Both the position numbers and the translations under genes were made by a program. A DNA stretch of 64,000 bases, from positions 5,834-69,833 of the forward strand of contig QANU01076999.1 of assembly GCA_003254905.1 (NCBI GenBank). The letters run 5' to 3'. Shown here piece by piece: positions 36,168 to 50,262 of this stretch. Source of the DNA: Nissolia schottii (lineage: Eukaryota; Streptophyta; Magnoliopsida; Fabales; Fabaceae). Each line of letters starts with the position of its first letter. Positions within the stretch are counted from its first letter, which is position 1. The notes beneath the pieces are model-generated. The model was given only the letters and a program-made list of their open reading frames with translations. It searched no databases and was not told the DNA's origin.

Positions 36168-36179
36168 TATTTATAAAGA
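36168..36179 (-). promoter_or_regulatory. Candidate TATA box of the 36032-33203 CAD gene
   Basis: On the minus strand ctttataaatag lies about 140 bp upstream of the ATG at 36032, a good TATAAATA match. With a start about 30 bp downstream, the leader would be roughly 100 nt. Confidence 0.55.
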
Positions 36180-38014
36180 GGGAGGCAAATTTGCTATACA
36201 GTATAACATGTGAAGTTCATGTGTAATTAAAGTCACTGTATTTTGTTCATTATCTATACTTTATGGTCTATTTTAATTGTTGACGCAGTTTAGCCCTTTA
36301 TTTATTTATTTAAATTGAGGGAAAAGTGGTTTGTGTGATTTAAGTTAAAAAGAAAAATTATATATTCAAGAGTTTCAAGTTTGTAGTCATAGAAAGCAAT
36401 GTAAACGTGATTTTCATTTTCTAGATTCGTGGTGGACATGCATGAATGTTGTAGAGCATTTCACATTTCACGTTTCTTTAGGTTTCAAATTTTATCGCTT
36501 AGTGCATGCCAAATGTGTGGCTGGTGTTGCACAAGGAGCTAGAAGACTTAGACGAACCATAAAAACCGACAATCTAATATCAACCTCGCATAAAATATAA
36601 TGATTTTAACTACACATAAATTTTATGTAATAGTTATATTTTAAAATAATTTTACTTTTTAACTGTATTTTATATGTTATTTATATTTAGTTGTTCACTT
36701 TTGTTGTTCAACTAGTATAGCTAGAGTTAGAAAACCAAAGAAGGATCGTGGCTGATTCGATGTTCACCACTGTGTGATTAGCAAAAGTACCCCACGGTTG
36801 TCGACTTGTCGTTGTCATCATCTTAACCAATCAATTAAAGGCAAATAATTCTTAAATTTTTTCCTTTCCCTATTTTATAATGCAAAGGAGGAATTAGATC
36901 CCTCTTGTTGAATTTAACTTGGCCTGCAGTATGATGTTATGTAGATCGTTCGATAGTTCTAGATCCCATTGAAATAACTCACGACGCCTATGGAAGCTCC
37001 AAATCCACCCCATGCAGTCCCAAAACCCACATTTAGTCACTACGCACCTTTTTACAAGGGAGATTGAATATAATCGCAGGTGCTTGTCTTTCAATGTATC
37101 CTCGCCAAACCAAAGATTCTCCCAAAATCTAGCTTTGTTAGTTTGAATTTGGGGATTTAATTTTTAAAAATAAAAAATTAAAAAATTATATAATTAAATA
37201 TAAATTAAGGTTTCATTTTGAACTTTTTATGATTATTCGATTACTTTTAAATTGATACAATGTAAAATTATATATTTTAGAGGAAAAGGACATTGTATCT
37301 CTGGGAGTACGAAAGAATGTATCTCTGGGAGTACGAAAGAACCCACCTTATTTATTTACTTGTAGTTGAGCACATGGTCTAATGAGTGCTCCTGCGTGAA
37401 ATGGAAAGAACAAAGTTTGAGTTATGTGGTGGATAAAAATTTTTGCTATTATCTTAGTAAAAAAAAATTATTATTTCTTTACTTACTAATTAAAGTAATT
37501 GGAGGAAGGTCATATGTAAAATTTATTTATCATATATAATATATAAATCATATAAACCAACATCGTTTCAAAAATATCCCCAAAAAGAGAAAAACACAAA
37601 ATAAATGGCTGAGCCATTTTATTTCTGTTTGTGCACGCCAATCACGTGAGTGGGTCCCATGAAATAAAAGGCTCTAAAATTTGAGACTTCTAAAATCAAC
37701 TGTAGCTATAATACATAAACGGTGTGGATTGTCGTGAAATTAATCTGGACAATGTAGCTAAGCAAATTAGCTACAAGAGTGGCTTTTAGCTCTTTCAATT
37801 ATAGTTTTTTCTGATAGGTATGACAGACATTTTTCTGATAGTTTTGTTCTACGTAACACTTGAAAATTGAAAATTGAAAAGGAGCCATTCATTCTATTAA
37901 ATTTATTTATGCCTGCCCACGGACTGTAAATATAAAAGAATTAACTGCAATGAACAAAGTCTAATTACAAACCTATATACCGTGCCCACTAGAAGTTGAA
38001 CAAATGCATTAATC
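36180..38014. other. Intergenic region, mostly AT-rich
   Basis: No gene recognised. It includes the half MITE at 37130-37350 and a 22-bp tandem duplication (atctctgggagtacgaaaga twice, about 37298-37342). Confidence 0.45.
37130..37350. mobile_element. Half copy of the 15884-16281 MITE family
   Basis: Sequence aatttggggatttaattttt then taaattaaggtttcatttt, and an end in gagtacgaaagaacccacctt, follow the right half of the 15884-16281 element in order. The left terminal repeat is not found, so the copy is truncated. Confidence 0.6.
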
Positions 38015-41000
38015 TCAATTCGTTGGGTTTGGTGGTCTTTCTAAACGGATATAATCATACATAACTCCTTGGAAAGGGTTTATGGCTCTTGACTGCCTCA
38101 GATATATGGTGTTCTTCCCTTTCACAAGATAATCACTAGGCACATCAAAGCTGAACAACCTATGCAATCCATGGATTCCATGCCTTGCTATGGCATTGTC
38201 TCCTCCTATTAGCCCTGTTCCAAAGTGAGGTGGAGAAATGCTTGGGTCGTTGAACCGAACCTGATAATGATTGGACACGTTGTGAATTTTAATCATGCAA
38301 GTGTTGAATGTGATGTTGAATAATAGTAAATGTACAATACAATGCCTTTAAAGACAATATGCCGATTCAATAAATTGAATTACGATTACCTACTATGTGC
38401 AGATAATGGACTAAAACATATATAACCTTTTTGTGTCATAGCACAAAAGCTCAATTTTGGCAAGACAATTGTCAAATGTATTTATTTTATATGACACACT
38501 TTGCCAAGTGACATCTAATAATAGATGATATGTGAGTCAGTTATGATGATATGAGTCAATCATACATCTCTTCTTATAAAATGAATACAAATAACATAAC
38601 TCTTCTGCCAAAAAACCAAGTCGTGTACCTGCAGCTCAGCATTAGCAGCACTTGCCAAGGCTAATTGTAATGTGTAGTTCCCTTTAATTATGTCATTTCG
38701 ATGATCAAATATAATCTGCCATGTCGTTGATTCGTATGTCCTGTTTCCTGTATTCCTGCAAACACAACAATTTAGAGTTGAAACACTCCTCCAAAAGAAA
38801 AAAAAAAAAACCCTTAATAATAATCAACTAGAGCATAGTTACTTATCAGCAAAATTTAATTACCTTGTGACATGAGCAAAAAACCAATCCCTATGATACT
38901 CATTAACACCAACAGTGTAAACAAGATCATCAATAGGATAATAATCAGCATAACGCTCCCACAACCCGTATTGCCTAAACCTGTCAAATATAGAGACTAA
39001 TTTCAATTTCAATGAACAAAAAAAGGGGGGAAACTAACCATGTTATAGACATTAATGGTTGTGAACTAACCTGTCTTTGCGTTGTTCGGTGTATAATCTG
39101 TTCATGAGCGTAAGGTAAGGGTCTGGTACAAAGAACTCTGCAGCCGTTCGATCTGGGACCCCAATTTCCCATATGGTTGGTCCATTTCTAGGAGGACTAT
39201 ATACAAGGTAGTCCAATTTGATGGCTCCTCCTACAAGGTTCAAACAAGTACATGTAATTTTGGGCCTAAACTCGCATGAAGTGTGGACTCTGGCAAAGTT
39301 GATTTAATTTTACCTGGTGTGATGGTGATTGTATCATTGTATTTGTAATCACCAATAAAGCCAGGAACCCAAGCATACAAATTGTAATCCCCCGGTACAA
39401 TATTTTTTATTGCAAAGTATCCCTTGGTGTCAGCTTGAGTCCAGAATTGATATCCCTGTAAATAGCATGAAATTGGTTCAAAATTTAAGGAAGGGTCATG
39501 TTTCTCGAGAAAGGCACAGATTTTATTATTTTATTGTAAGACTTGCTATTATTTATTTTAATCTGCTAATATGTCCCTGTATCTTTTTCTTTCACAATAT
39601 GGCACAATTACATAGTAATATTAGCGAGGAACAAAAGAGAATTCTAATACTTTAAGAAGTTAAATAGATTTCACTAGCTCCAACTCCAAATGTACCTTGC
39701 TTTCTTTCTGCCATGATCCTGCATCTCCGGGCAGTGCTAGACCAATGTAAGCATTGTTAGCATGGTGAAATCTCCCTCCCTGATTGTACCTGGGGAAAGC
39801 AAGGAAATGAAGGAAGGAACATCAGCAGCATTTTGTATTATTCATGTGGTCGTGTGAAATTAGAGGATAAAGTATCGGTAAACAAGGCCTTAATAATTAA
39901 CATGTACCGATCTTGGACGAGTAATCTTCCAAACACTGTTCCTCGTTGGTTGGGTGGAATAAAATCTTCTGATCGTGGAAAATCGTAAGGCCAGCTTTTG
40001 ATTTCCTTGGACAACTAATAATTGATTAAAGAACAAAATAAAATCACGTCATTATGTGTCATAACATAAGCACTCTAATAATGTGCAACAAATTACAAGG
40101 ACGGGTATGGTTGCGACCACTTTAATAGTATATCAAAAATCATATTTTTTAAAAGCTTAATTTGATGAAGAGAGGTAATTAAATAAATTTACACCTTCAT
40201 AAGGTTAGGGATAATTATTTATTAATTAATTAATTAGTACCTGTTGTACAGCATCTGACCAGAGGGACAGTGAATCATTGCCGCTTGAAGCAGAGTTAAG
40301 GTAAACAAAAACAGGGCCAAAAACCTTTCTATAAGTCTCCCCTTCTTGAAATGCCATCGTTACCTCCTTGCCGGCATAGTGGGTGCTCACAAACATCTAA
40401 ACATAAAAAATAAATAAGGGAAATTAAAATTTTAAAAATACACTTATATTATATGCCTGGTTGTTGAGGTGGGACCTATTACTGTTAGAGGCAGGTGTCA
40501 CCTACACCAACAATAATGGATTTCTGTCTGCACTTGAAAGTTTAACGACAAATACTAACTACACAATACTCGCCCACTAATACTTGTCATATATGTTAAT
40601 GTGGCAAAAATGATGTATTTGGTGCATAAAAAAGACAACAGACTCAATTACATGGCTATACTATATTGATACAGGAAATTAAATTAAACTATATAAAATA
40701 TTGTATGAACTAGTAATTTAGAGAGGGGTGGGGGGACGCACAGAGAGGGTGGTGGGGCCAACGTGAGAAGTGAGGTCTTGCTTGATGGGCCCACCATTGC
40801 GGAACTCGTTGCTGGGAGTGACCATCCAGAAACCCACGGGCGGTGGTGCATCAGAAGAATCATCAAGGCTGATCCATCCATGAACCGAGTTATCCACGTT
40901 CTCGCATGAGTATTGGTATTTGTCATCCACCTGAGCCCCACCAAACACAGGAGTCAAATCATTCACCAATTCACGGGGCATTTTTTTCTTTTTTAACAGA

Positions 41001-44000
41001 ATTACACAACCACCCCCCATGTCATGTCAGTAACAAGACCAATAGCAGCAGTAGTACCAACCTCTCCTCTAAATTGTGGGTTAGTTGGTTTGGTCAAGAG
41101 AACTGCCTCAGGGTAAGCCAGGGGTTGTCCTGTTTCTCTGTCTCTCATAGTTGGCATGCTTCTTCGCCTCCTATCCGATAGAGCCATATAGTTGAACCTG
41201 CACCCGTTCATTTTTCCAATTTTCCATTTCATAAATTACGATTTTACTCTAATTCAGTTTCTGCTACCATGTTTTTACTTATTTTAATTTTAAAATAAAT
41301 TTGTTTTGTCACCGTTGTTATTAGAACCGTGTTATGGTTACATATTTTGTACAAGACACGCTCACATTTATCATTAAGTTAGGTGAGATTTTAACGAAGT
41401 ATTTGTCCTTATAAGATCTCATCAAGAGATAAATAAAATGTGAATTAGTACTAAGTTTCACACATAATGTATATATCTATAACATTTTTCTTGTTATTGG
41501 TAAACAATTATACGTAACTTTTATTCACCACTTTGATTAAATAGACTTTGAAAATAGATTATCTCATATGAAAATTAAAGTTATGTGTTTATCTTCGTCA
41601 TTAAAGTTATGTGACTTTAAAAAGATAAAATAACAAATAAAAAAAAATTAAAAGTAGAGATGTGCATGTAATAATATCACGCGAGGGGATCCCCTCTCAT
41701 GGACTTTAGAGCAGCGTCGTAATAGTTGTTTCCCGTAACCATGAGATTAAATTAAAGTACTAGTGTTTTCTCGAATTACTAGTGCTTTTCTCAGGGTACT
41801 ATTTTTAGTGACTCTAATGTCTTTTATTTCATACTTACCTTTCTTGGAGCTTGAAAACAGTTCTAATTTGATCAACCTCCACTGCTGGCAACCCCTCAGG
41901 GCGATCAAATATTGCGTATGAATAAAATCCTGAATCACCTCTTCGCAAAATGTACCTGCATAAAAAAAATTATTTGTTTCGTGCAATGTTAATTAAACTT
42001 ACATGTAGTTCCTAATTAGAAATATGTCTGTCTCTGTTTGTTCTCAATTTTCACAAAAAGAAACAAAATTTGCAATCCACCTTTTGTCTATATTAATGGG
42101 GACATTTGAGCCATCCATTGAAGATTCCCATGTCCTTGAAAATGAAATCTCCACCATGTTCTCGTCGAAAGCAATAACCGAAAAATTTGTCCCGTGGATT
42201 CTGCAGCATATTTCAATTTGTAAATTAGTAATAGCCTGGGTGCAGGAATCGTGCATTAATATATTGATTAAAGATTCAATTTAGTCCCTACTAAAAAAAA
42301 TGTCTGAATTTAATTATTGTTATTTTTAAGAAGAAAAAGAGTGATAATCTCACTTGTGATTAAGTAAGAAGAAACTAACTTCCTATATTTAATAGTTTAA
42401 TATACCTAACTGTGAAGACAAATATTCATATACCTCTGAAAGTTACTGTTTTTTCCTGGTTCATTCCAAACAACGTCCAAGTACCTACAAATATAAACAC
42501 GTTAGTTAATTCGGTCAAATTAAATCATGACTTACCAAATTATCTAAATTGTATGCCAAACTTTTACTTTGCTACACAAACCAATTATTTTAATCTTGAT
42601 TTGTAACATTTATTTCGCACGAAGTAGGTACATACCCTCTATCTTGTTCTTCGTTTTCGGTCTCAAGTACATTATCAATTCCATTATAGGATATTCCAAG
42701 AACGTAACCCTCCGGTATTGACAAAGTGACGGAAACGATGCCATTGTCAATCACCAACTGAAGAAAAGAGAAATTCGAAACCAATTGTCAAAAGGTCAAA
42801 ATTCAAGTCCTTGTTTCAGACCCAAAAGGGGAAGGACCAATGAGTTTATTTGGCCCATTTTTAATGATTTTTGAACGAAATAAATTGTTCAAAAGGGCAA
42901 TCGGTCTAACCTGTTGATGGCTTTCTGTATTCAATTTGACTGCAAAACTGGAAGGTGTTGGTTCCAGGCTTTTGGTGTCCCTTAGGCCTCTTCTGCAGAT
43001 GAAAAGTGCGTGCATGGAAAAAATAAATGTCATAAAAATAAAATAAACGCGAGGCACTAATGTTGTAGACTACTGGTTTGCGTTAGGAATAGGGCAATGA
43101 TTAAGGTTGTTAAGAATGTGATGACAGCTAATTGAATTTACGGTGTTGGACAATTAATTGAGTCTGTCAATACATATTTATGTTTGTTCGTAGGCTCATT
43201 TACTTTTCTGTTATAATAGGGGGGTTACACTTACATATTTTAATTCCTCTCCCCATTCAAAAATATGCCACGTAGTATATGGCAATTGGCTAGTGAAAGG
43301 TTTCATGGATGATTTTTGAGAAACGATTAAGGCATGCCCGCTTTTAATATCATAATAATGTAGTAGTGTGAGGAGGTGTATTAAGTTACATATGCACAAA
43401 TATGCTCCATCAAACATTACTATTGATGTACACACGTATCAAGTGATTTGCATAAGATATGAAAATAAATTTTGGTACAGAGAATCCGATTTAGTAAAGT
43501 TTAATTCAGAAACATATATGAGAGTTAATTGCATTTTTTCTAATCAGAGACAATAATATTCTAGGATACAGGTTATATCTGCAGCACATCAGGATTCAGG
43601 GGACATGTGAAACTAGGAATTGTCACAAAGTGCAGGGTGAAAATGGGGAATGCCAGAATCGATTCTTTTTTCATCGCCACAAGAGATTATAGCAATGGTT
43701 AACTTGCAAGTGTGTTTTCAATTTTCATCACCATAAAGTAACGCGCACAACTGTAAAAGTAACATGGAAAATCGTAACCATGACAAAAAGATTTAACCCT
43801 AAAAATTAAAAAAAAAAAAAAGATACTTAACACAGGATATGGCATTCCAAAAGTTCTCATGTGAGAAGAAACACAAGAGACAAAGAAACCGTGACTCCTA
43901 TATTTTGCATAAAGATTTTTGTTTTTTTTAAATAAATCACCACTTTTCATGGAAAGAATAAAAACGACAACAACATTATAGAATGTCATACTTCTTTCTC

Positions 44001-44229
44001 TCCCTTGCTTTCCTTTTCATTCTCTCTGACTCACGTAAAGATAAAAGCGCAAATAAAAAATAAAAATTGCTATATAAGCGAGAAAAAATGAGAAGAGAAG
44101 AAAGAACCTAAATGATGTCTTCTGAGAAGAGGCAGAGGCCATGAGGAAGAAGCAGAGCTGCACAGCCATTCCTAACCACCACCACAAGATAACCCGTTTC
44201 CTCATCTTACCAACAGCATTCACCTTCAT
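38015..44229 (-). CDS. Rhamnogalacturonan endolyase (PL4), 16 exons, complete
   Basis: Exons: 44229-44108, 42992-42911, 42757-42636, 42484-42434, 42200-42081, 41955-41839, 41197-41062, 40930-40742, 40396-40241, 40014-39908, 39789-39696, 39455-39314, 39230-39071, 38980-38864, 38755-38629 and 38260-38015. They total 2088 nt (695 codons plus stop), every junction in frame with GT-AG. The enzyme cleaves the rhamnogalacturonan I backbone of pectin by beta-elimination in the cell wall. Residues about 13-33 are a hydrophobic signal/anchor (VILWWWLGMAVQLCFFLM). The N-terminal catalytic beta-sandwich (about 55-400) contains LTKPTNPQFRGEVDDKYQYS and SMFVSTHYAGKEV. An FnIII-like domain (about 415-490) contains GYFAIKNIVPGDYNLYAWVP. 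A CBM-like domain (about 495-690) contains WEIGVPDRTA and NPFQGVMYDYIRLE. H319 (STHYAG) and K241 (LTKP) are candidate equivalents of the fungal catalytic His/Lys; that mapping is inference. Confidence 0.93.
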
Positions 44230-45288
44230 CTCTTCTTATTACCAAATTGACCCTGCCCATATAAAAAAAAAAAACGAAACATAATTAAACAACTTCATTT
44301 CAGAGACACAAAACAACTACAAGGCCATAGATGAAGAAACTAGAAAATGCCATATCGAACCAAGAAAATGCTGTTAGAATGGTGAGAACTAAAAGAGCAT
44401 GCCAAACTAACACGGCATATTTTACTAATAGTATGTCTAGTTTTCAGGTCAAAATACTCGGAATTGATTCTCAAAGTTTTAGGAGCTGAGAATTTTTCAC
44501 TTTTAATGACTCTGAGAATCAATTGCGTATATTGCCACATGAAAACTAAACGTCATTCGTTTAACATTAAATTGAGTTTTCTAAGACATGGGACGAACCT
44601 TTAGAAATACAAGTATCTTTCCTTCAGAGGCTGTTTCTGTGAGTTACCAAAAAACCGTAGAAGATGAAAGGGCTGAGAACAAGAGCTATTAGGAGATTTC
44701 TAGTTCTTTATTCCTGTTTCTGGGAATTGCAACAATTGTTTGTGTTCCCTCCCTTTCTTTCTCTCTGCCTTCTTGGATATACTAAGTTCTCTTTGGAACC
44801 TTAATGATAATTCGCACCTTACAAAAACATGCTGACATGTTACATGATGACAAAGTGAATGGCCTTATATATAACTGCACCTCAATGCACCAACTCTGCC
44901 TTGGGACATTTTTCCGGCTATTTTCTTTTCTTTACTTTTTAGGCTCAAATGTGTTGAGAACCCCCTACCCTTCTTTTTCTATGATTTCACATTAAGGAAG
45001 TCTTTCCCTTCAGCGTAGGACATTGTCCACTCTTGAGGGGCATATAAGTCTTTCAAGAGGGTATCATTATAACGAATTTGATGGAGGAAGGTATCACATG
45101 ACTACAGAAATAGCCCTAATGTTTGACAATATAATAAGAGTTTAATGAGATATGTCCAAATCAAATTATGTCACATAAATAAAATAAAAATAACTGTTAA
45201 CTTTATATTTCTTGCCTGTTTTGAGGTATTTTAATGGCATGCCATATATTATTTAATTAAAAAAATTGGTTGACTGTCCCAATTATTA
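44230..45288. other. Intergenic region upstream of the RG lyase
   Basis: No gene seen. CT-rich tracts (tctctgcctt, ccctccctttctttc near 44745-44770) and AT-rich sequence. The promoter of the lyase gene should lie here, but no convincing TATA element was picked. Confidence 0.4.
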
Positions 45289-45307
45289 CTTAAAATGTCT
45301 TGTATTT

Positions 45308-45484
45308 ACTAACAGGGGTTGGTCCAAGTGATAAGCTGTTTGGTATCGCTTAAGCAAAGGTCCCGAGTTCGAGACCTTGTGTACGCAGTTATCCCCGCTG
45401 GGAGACTCACCCACTATAGTCAGGTGTGCAACCCGGGTCGACTCGGATTAGTCAAGGCTAAGCCTTGGATACTGGGCAGACAAC
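45308..45484 (+). mobile_element. tRNA-derived SINE with 19-bp target-site duplication
   Basis: The body contains a tRNA-like RNA polymerase III promoter: box A-like ttggtccaagtgataagc and box B ggtcccgagttcgagacc. A GC-rich tail region follows (ccgctgggagactcaccc, gtgcaacccgggtcgactcg). It is flanked by an exact 19-bp direct repeat, cttaaaatgtcttgtattt, at 45289-45307 and 45485-45503, as expected for LINE-mediated insertion. The size (about 177 bp) and motif layout fit plant SINEs. The unbroken duplication suggests a relatively recent insertion. Confidence 0.92.
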
Positions 45485-45503
45485 CTTAAAATGTCTTGTA
45501 TTT

Positions 45504-46030
45504 GCAATGGAGTAAGTAGGGGTCAGTGTGAGGTGATAAGCGATCTATTTCATTTTCGAGAGCCAATTTGTATTAAGCATAAAATATCTTTAAAATTCAT
45601 GGTCATATTTACTTCCTTATATGAGGATGCAAAACATTTGTTTCTAAATATGGACTCCTCAAAGAAAAGAAAAAAGAATATAATAATTGCCTTCTTAATA
45701 AATTTCATATTATGGCGAAGGTTAGTGGGAAAAGGAATCCAAATAAAATAGTGAATTTTTATATTTTATATATGGAAATAATGGCAATGACTAAAAATCA
45801 GATTAACCAAATTGTTGACCGAATTTTTCCCTTAATAAATAAAATACGTTTAGCTAATGAAGTTGTTTGTGCCGTTATACCAAAAGGTTGACAAATTAAG
45901 AGACGTGACTGAGAGTTAAATTGACATAAAACTTGCCCCAAATAACTTTTAGTCTTAATTATGATCCTGCTAGTAAAATGAACGCGTTGGTATATACCTA
46001 ATCCTTGATGTTAGAAAATCATCCATACAT
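45504..46030. other. AT-rich spacer
   Basis: No gene recognised; short frames here lack motifs. Confidence 0.4.
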
Positions 46031-46037
46031 ATTTTAC

Positions 46038-46257
46038 GTAGAGTTATGCTACACGTCTATCAAAAATCATACATCTCGTATTTATATACATAAAATTTGT
46101 GTTTTAACTCATGTAATGTTTGTGTACTTAATTAAGTATAGTTGATAGTATCATTTACAAGTTTGTAATATTTGTGCACTCGCGAGAATAAAGCTTGTGC
46201 ATTATTAATGGTGTATATATGAGTATATGAAATTAGGTGTACATGTAGCATTTTTTG
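46038..46257. mobile_element. MITE copy 2 (same family as 27920)
   Basis: It matches the 27920-28148 element across its length in the same orientation (gagttatgctacacg at the left, gtgtacatgtagcattttt at the right). The flanking 7-mers ATTTTAC (46031-46037) and ATTTTAG (46258-46264) differ by one base, consistent with an older target-site duplication. Confidence 0.82.
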
Positions 46258-46264
46258 ATTTTAG

Positions 46265-47261
46265 ATATGTACATGTTTAGCTGATGAAATGCCTAACATA
46301 CATTATATTTGGTGCAGTCTAATTAGCCAGCACATATGTATACTAGAAAATTCTGAATTGCTTCAAAATTCCAATCCCATACTTGAAGACTAGGTAAGAA
46401 GAGCCTCGAAAGTTTTCATCAGAACCCAAATTGGAGAAAAAGCTAACCAAAATTCTTTGTGAAGCTAGGAAAGATCATTGTTTGGAACCGATACAAAGTT
46501 GGTAACCAAAATCCACATTGATGTTTTGTCAGTTGATGCTCCATAATTTCCTGTGTGTGTGTGAATGGCACCCACTATTCTTTTGCTGGACGTGCTTTTA
46601 ATTACCAGCAAAAGTTCCTCCCGTGATATGCACCTTTTTGTTTAGGTCACTGATAAAATCTGAACCACTACTTTTTTGTTTATGTGGGATACTTATTTTT
46701 TTACATGGGATGTTCTATTATAAAAGTACAATATCTAAGAAGTCGACCAAAGTCCACAGATAGAAAAGTGGGACAACAATTAACTATGTTAATGGCCTAA
46801 GGAGGTGTTTGGTGGCAACAAAGTTGTTTAGAATAATTTAAATTGAAAACAATTATTAAATTAAATATATGTTTATTAATTTCAAAAAATGTGTAATATA
46901 ATAATATATTATTAGAATATTATAAAATTTATTAATGAAAAAACGTATCGTACTGATTATTTATAAAAATTATATTCGGATATTTTTAAATTTTTATTAC
47001 ATAATTATAAATTATTTTTAAAAAAATTACTTTCAACCTTTTTATCTCAACAAAACAATAATTTTTTTTATACCCAAAAAGCTGCACTTACATAGATATA
47101 AACGTTCTCACCTTGGTGGCCCTCTTGAAGTAAGGGCCCCCAAACTTTAACAAACCAATTGCGTTACTCCTTATTGGCTCAACACAATAATTATTAATAA
47201 ATAGAAATTTTTTTCGGGAAAATACTATTATTTTTTAAAGTAGCATTAAAACAATATTTGA

Positions 47262-47314
<53 letters not shown>

Positions 47315-49630
47315 CAATACAATAAATTTTACTAATAGTTTACATAGTTTACAATGTCGACTATTTTTTTTATTAGCATTCTAATTTTCATTTATTAAGA
47401 GATGCAATGGAATAACTAATTACTGTATGTACACCATAAAAATTGACATCATGTGTACATCATCCTAGAAATAAATATTACAAAGTAGAGAAATAAACAT
47501 TACAAAAAAAGAAATAAATATTATCTAATACACAAATAAGCAATATCAAATATACGCGTGTTCGTGCACACGCAAAACATAAAAATAATTATTATCTAAC
47601 ACATAAATAATCAAATATTAAGTACATCCGTGTCTATGCATGCACAAATGTTTGATGACAATGCTTGTTTTTCTCCTTTATAATATTTATTTATTTATTT
47701 TATAATATTTATTTCTCGTTATGAGTGTACATAAGTGTCAAATTTTTTAGACGTAGAAATAGTTTTTTTTTTTTTTTGGATAATCACAGCACATATTAGT
47801 AGGTGACACAATTTGTTATTTAACTAGAACCAACTACCAAAGAAGAAAAAAATTGGACCGACTGCCAACTTATGAAATACTATAATAGATGGAGGCTAGA
47901 GAAGGGAGACCGTGTGATAAGCGCTAGAAGGTTTAACCAATTATCAGTTTGCACACGTCAATAATTCTTTGTCTTCTCTAAAGACAACGGAGAATAATGG
48001 ACGAGTGTTTACCATAAAGAATAATGGACTTGAGCATAGTGGATTAAAGGTGCACCTCTTGGAGGATGCGGACCATGTAAAGGATAATTAAGAATATTGT
48101 GTTTTGATTATTTGTAAAGTGTCATTTGATCTTAAAATAGTAATTGTTAGTGAAAAAAAAATACAAACACAATCTTAATTAATACTATTACATATCTATC
48201 AAAAAAAGAAATTAATGCTATAACATATTCCTTAGGTCTATTTTCAGTTATCATCTTTTACTTTTAAATGCATTGTTAACTTGATGTATTTGAATAAAAC
48301 TAAAATGATAACTAAAAGAAAAAAAAAAAAAAGTGACTCAGCTGGTCAGCATATTCCGTTTAAAAAAAAAAAAGAAGTTTATTGATTTATTGATTAGTTC
48401 TTTTTGTAGTGTTGCCTGATATTTTATTTTTTAAGTTTATTCATAATTTAATATATTTAGCCATAATTTATATTTAAATACATTAAATTATAAATAAATC
48501 TAAAAAAATGAAATGGACCAACATTATATAAAACATTTTAGAAGGGAGGAAGTACTATTTTGACATCAACCCTTGTCTGTTCAACTGAAAGGTAAAAATA
48601 GGACAACAATAATCGAAAACAGTCATGGGTCAAAAGTTCTCAAGCTGAACAAAATACACACGTTCTTAGCTCCTTTGAAAGGAGGGGGAAAAATTGCCCA
48701 GTTCTTAGCCTTCTTGTTGAAAAAAATGAAGAAGTAATGCAGATGTCAAGCAAATTGATCGTGTTTAAGACTCAAAGAGATCGTTAATTAAGCTAAATTT
48801 GAAAAAGTATTTGGTATGGTAGCACTACATAGATTGGAATATCTAATCGTGCAAAATGTCTTCTTGAATGTTTATTTGAATATTTTGGTTTTTTTTTTTC
48901 AATCTTTCAGTTGACTTATTTATTTATTTTTAGCATATTCTTTTGACAATATATGATGAGTTGGTGTAAAATCTTGACCATAAAAAACAAATTTAGAAAA
49001 AAAATTGACTTGGTCTTCCCTATTTCATAGTAATATTGTGTTATGGTGATTTTTAGGATATTTTAATAAATAGAACTTGGAATCGAATCCACAATAAGAA
49101 AAAGAGGCATATTCCATGTATTCATCATATGAAAGGCAACAAATTAGAGTGATTAAAAGCATAAAAGGATCTCATTAATATTCCATTCCACTTTAAATTA
49201 CGCATAAAATTGTGCTACTAAAAGAAATCATAAAATTGTGTTTCATCATACATTTTTATTATGACTAATCATCAATGATTTACTAAGTTTTTGTTTTAAT
49301 TTTTAGTATTTTTTTATTTTTTAAATTTTGTGAATAAAATATTAAAACCAAAAAAAATTAAATCTTGTTGTCTATTTTTATTTTCTGATGCAATATTTCG
49401 TTTATATAAATTTAGAGTCAACTTAGTTTTTGTTTTAATTTCATGTGTTTTTTTATGTTAAAATTTTATAAAAGAAATAATAAATATAACACCTCCTCAC
49501 ATGGTGTTCACTTGTTTACTTAAAGTGTATTCACAAATTACAAGTTTGCTTTAGAAGGAATCGAATCAAAGGAAAGGAAAGGTTTATAAGATTTTACTTT
49601 TATTCTTGAGTTTTACTTTTTATAATGAAG
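46265..49630. other. AT-rich gene-poor region
   Basis: No gene found. It contains an (AT)n microsatellite at about 47265-47311, the AT-rich dispersed repeat at 47400-47760 related to 27470-27800, and several poly-A/poly-T tracts (47765, 48320, 48361, 48890). Confidence 0.5.
47265..47311. repeat. (AT)n microsatellite
   Basis: An uninterrupted AT dinucleotide run of roughly 22 units, likely length-variable. Confidence 0.95.
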
Positions 49631-49631
49631 G

Positions 49632-50262
49632 GTTTAAGAGTGTGTTTGGATGGGAGCACTCATTCCCACGTTCAGCCCATTCTGTGTCTATGTTGTTTGG
49701 ATAATTTTACATTCACTTTTTTGAACGGAAGTTGGGGGTCAAAAATTGGGTTTAGGAAGAAGCATCAAATTAAAGCTTTGTGTTAAAGACTCTTCGTTCA
49801 ATGCTTCTATGTTTGTAAGCTTCCTATTCTATTCTTGACCTTTGAATTGTTTTTAAAGTTCAAAATAAAATTATGTCCTTTGTATAGTAATTATACATTT
49901 AAAAGTAATTTTGATTTGAGAAATATTATTTGTATTCATATTATATATGACATTGCACCAACTTGCATGCTATTAATTATTGAATTGAATTCTAATATAA
50001 TAGCGTGTGATTCTCATTAAAATTTAATTTAATAGTGGATAACATGTGTGTCGACATAGTGTTCTATACAGCGTGAGTTTAAATAACATAACTATTTTGA
50101 TTAACAATGCCGTCTATCATAATCACTTTTGTGATAAAAGTTTCCAAATATAAATCACGTTAATATGAACTCAATTTTGATCAAAATCAATTTTGCAAAA
50201 TCAAAATCAAGATGGTGCAAACCCTAGTTTGCAATCTCTAATCCAAATTAACACACTCTTAC
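49632..50262. mobile_element. Candidate MITE of about 630 bp
   Basis: The left end taagagtgtgtttggat (from about 49632) is the imperfect inverse of aatccaaattaacacactctta ending near 50262 (two-base insertion in the right arm). The interior is non-coding. TAAGAGTGTGTTTGGAT-type ends are common in plant non-autonomous elements; the superfamily is not assigned. Confidence 0.6.

Noticed and set aside
45308..45484. Functional tRNA gene
   Set aside because: Pol III boxes are present but the stems cannot form a tRNA, and the 19-bp flanking duplication identifies a SINE.
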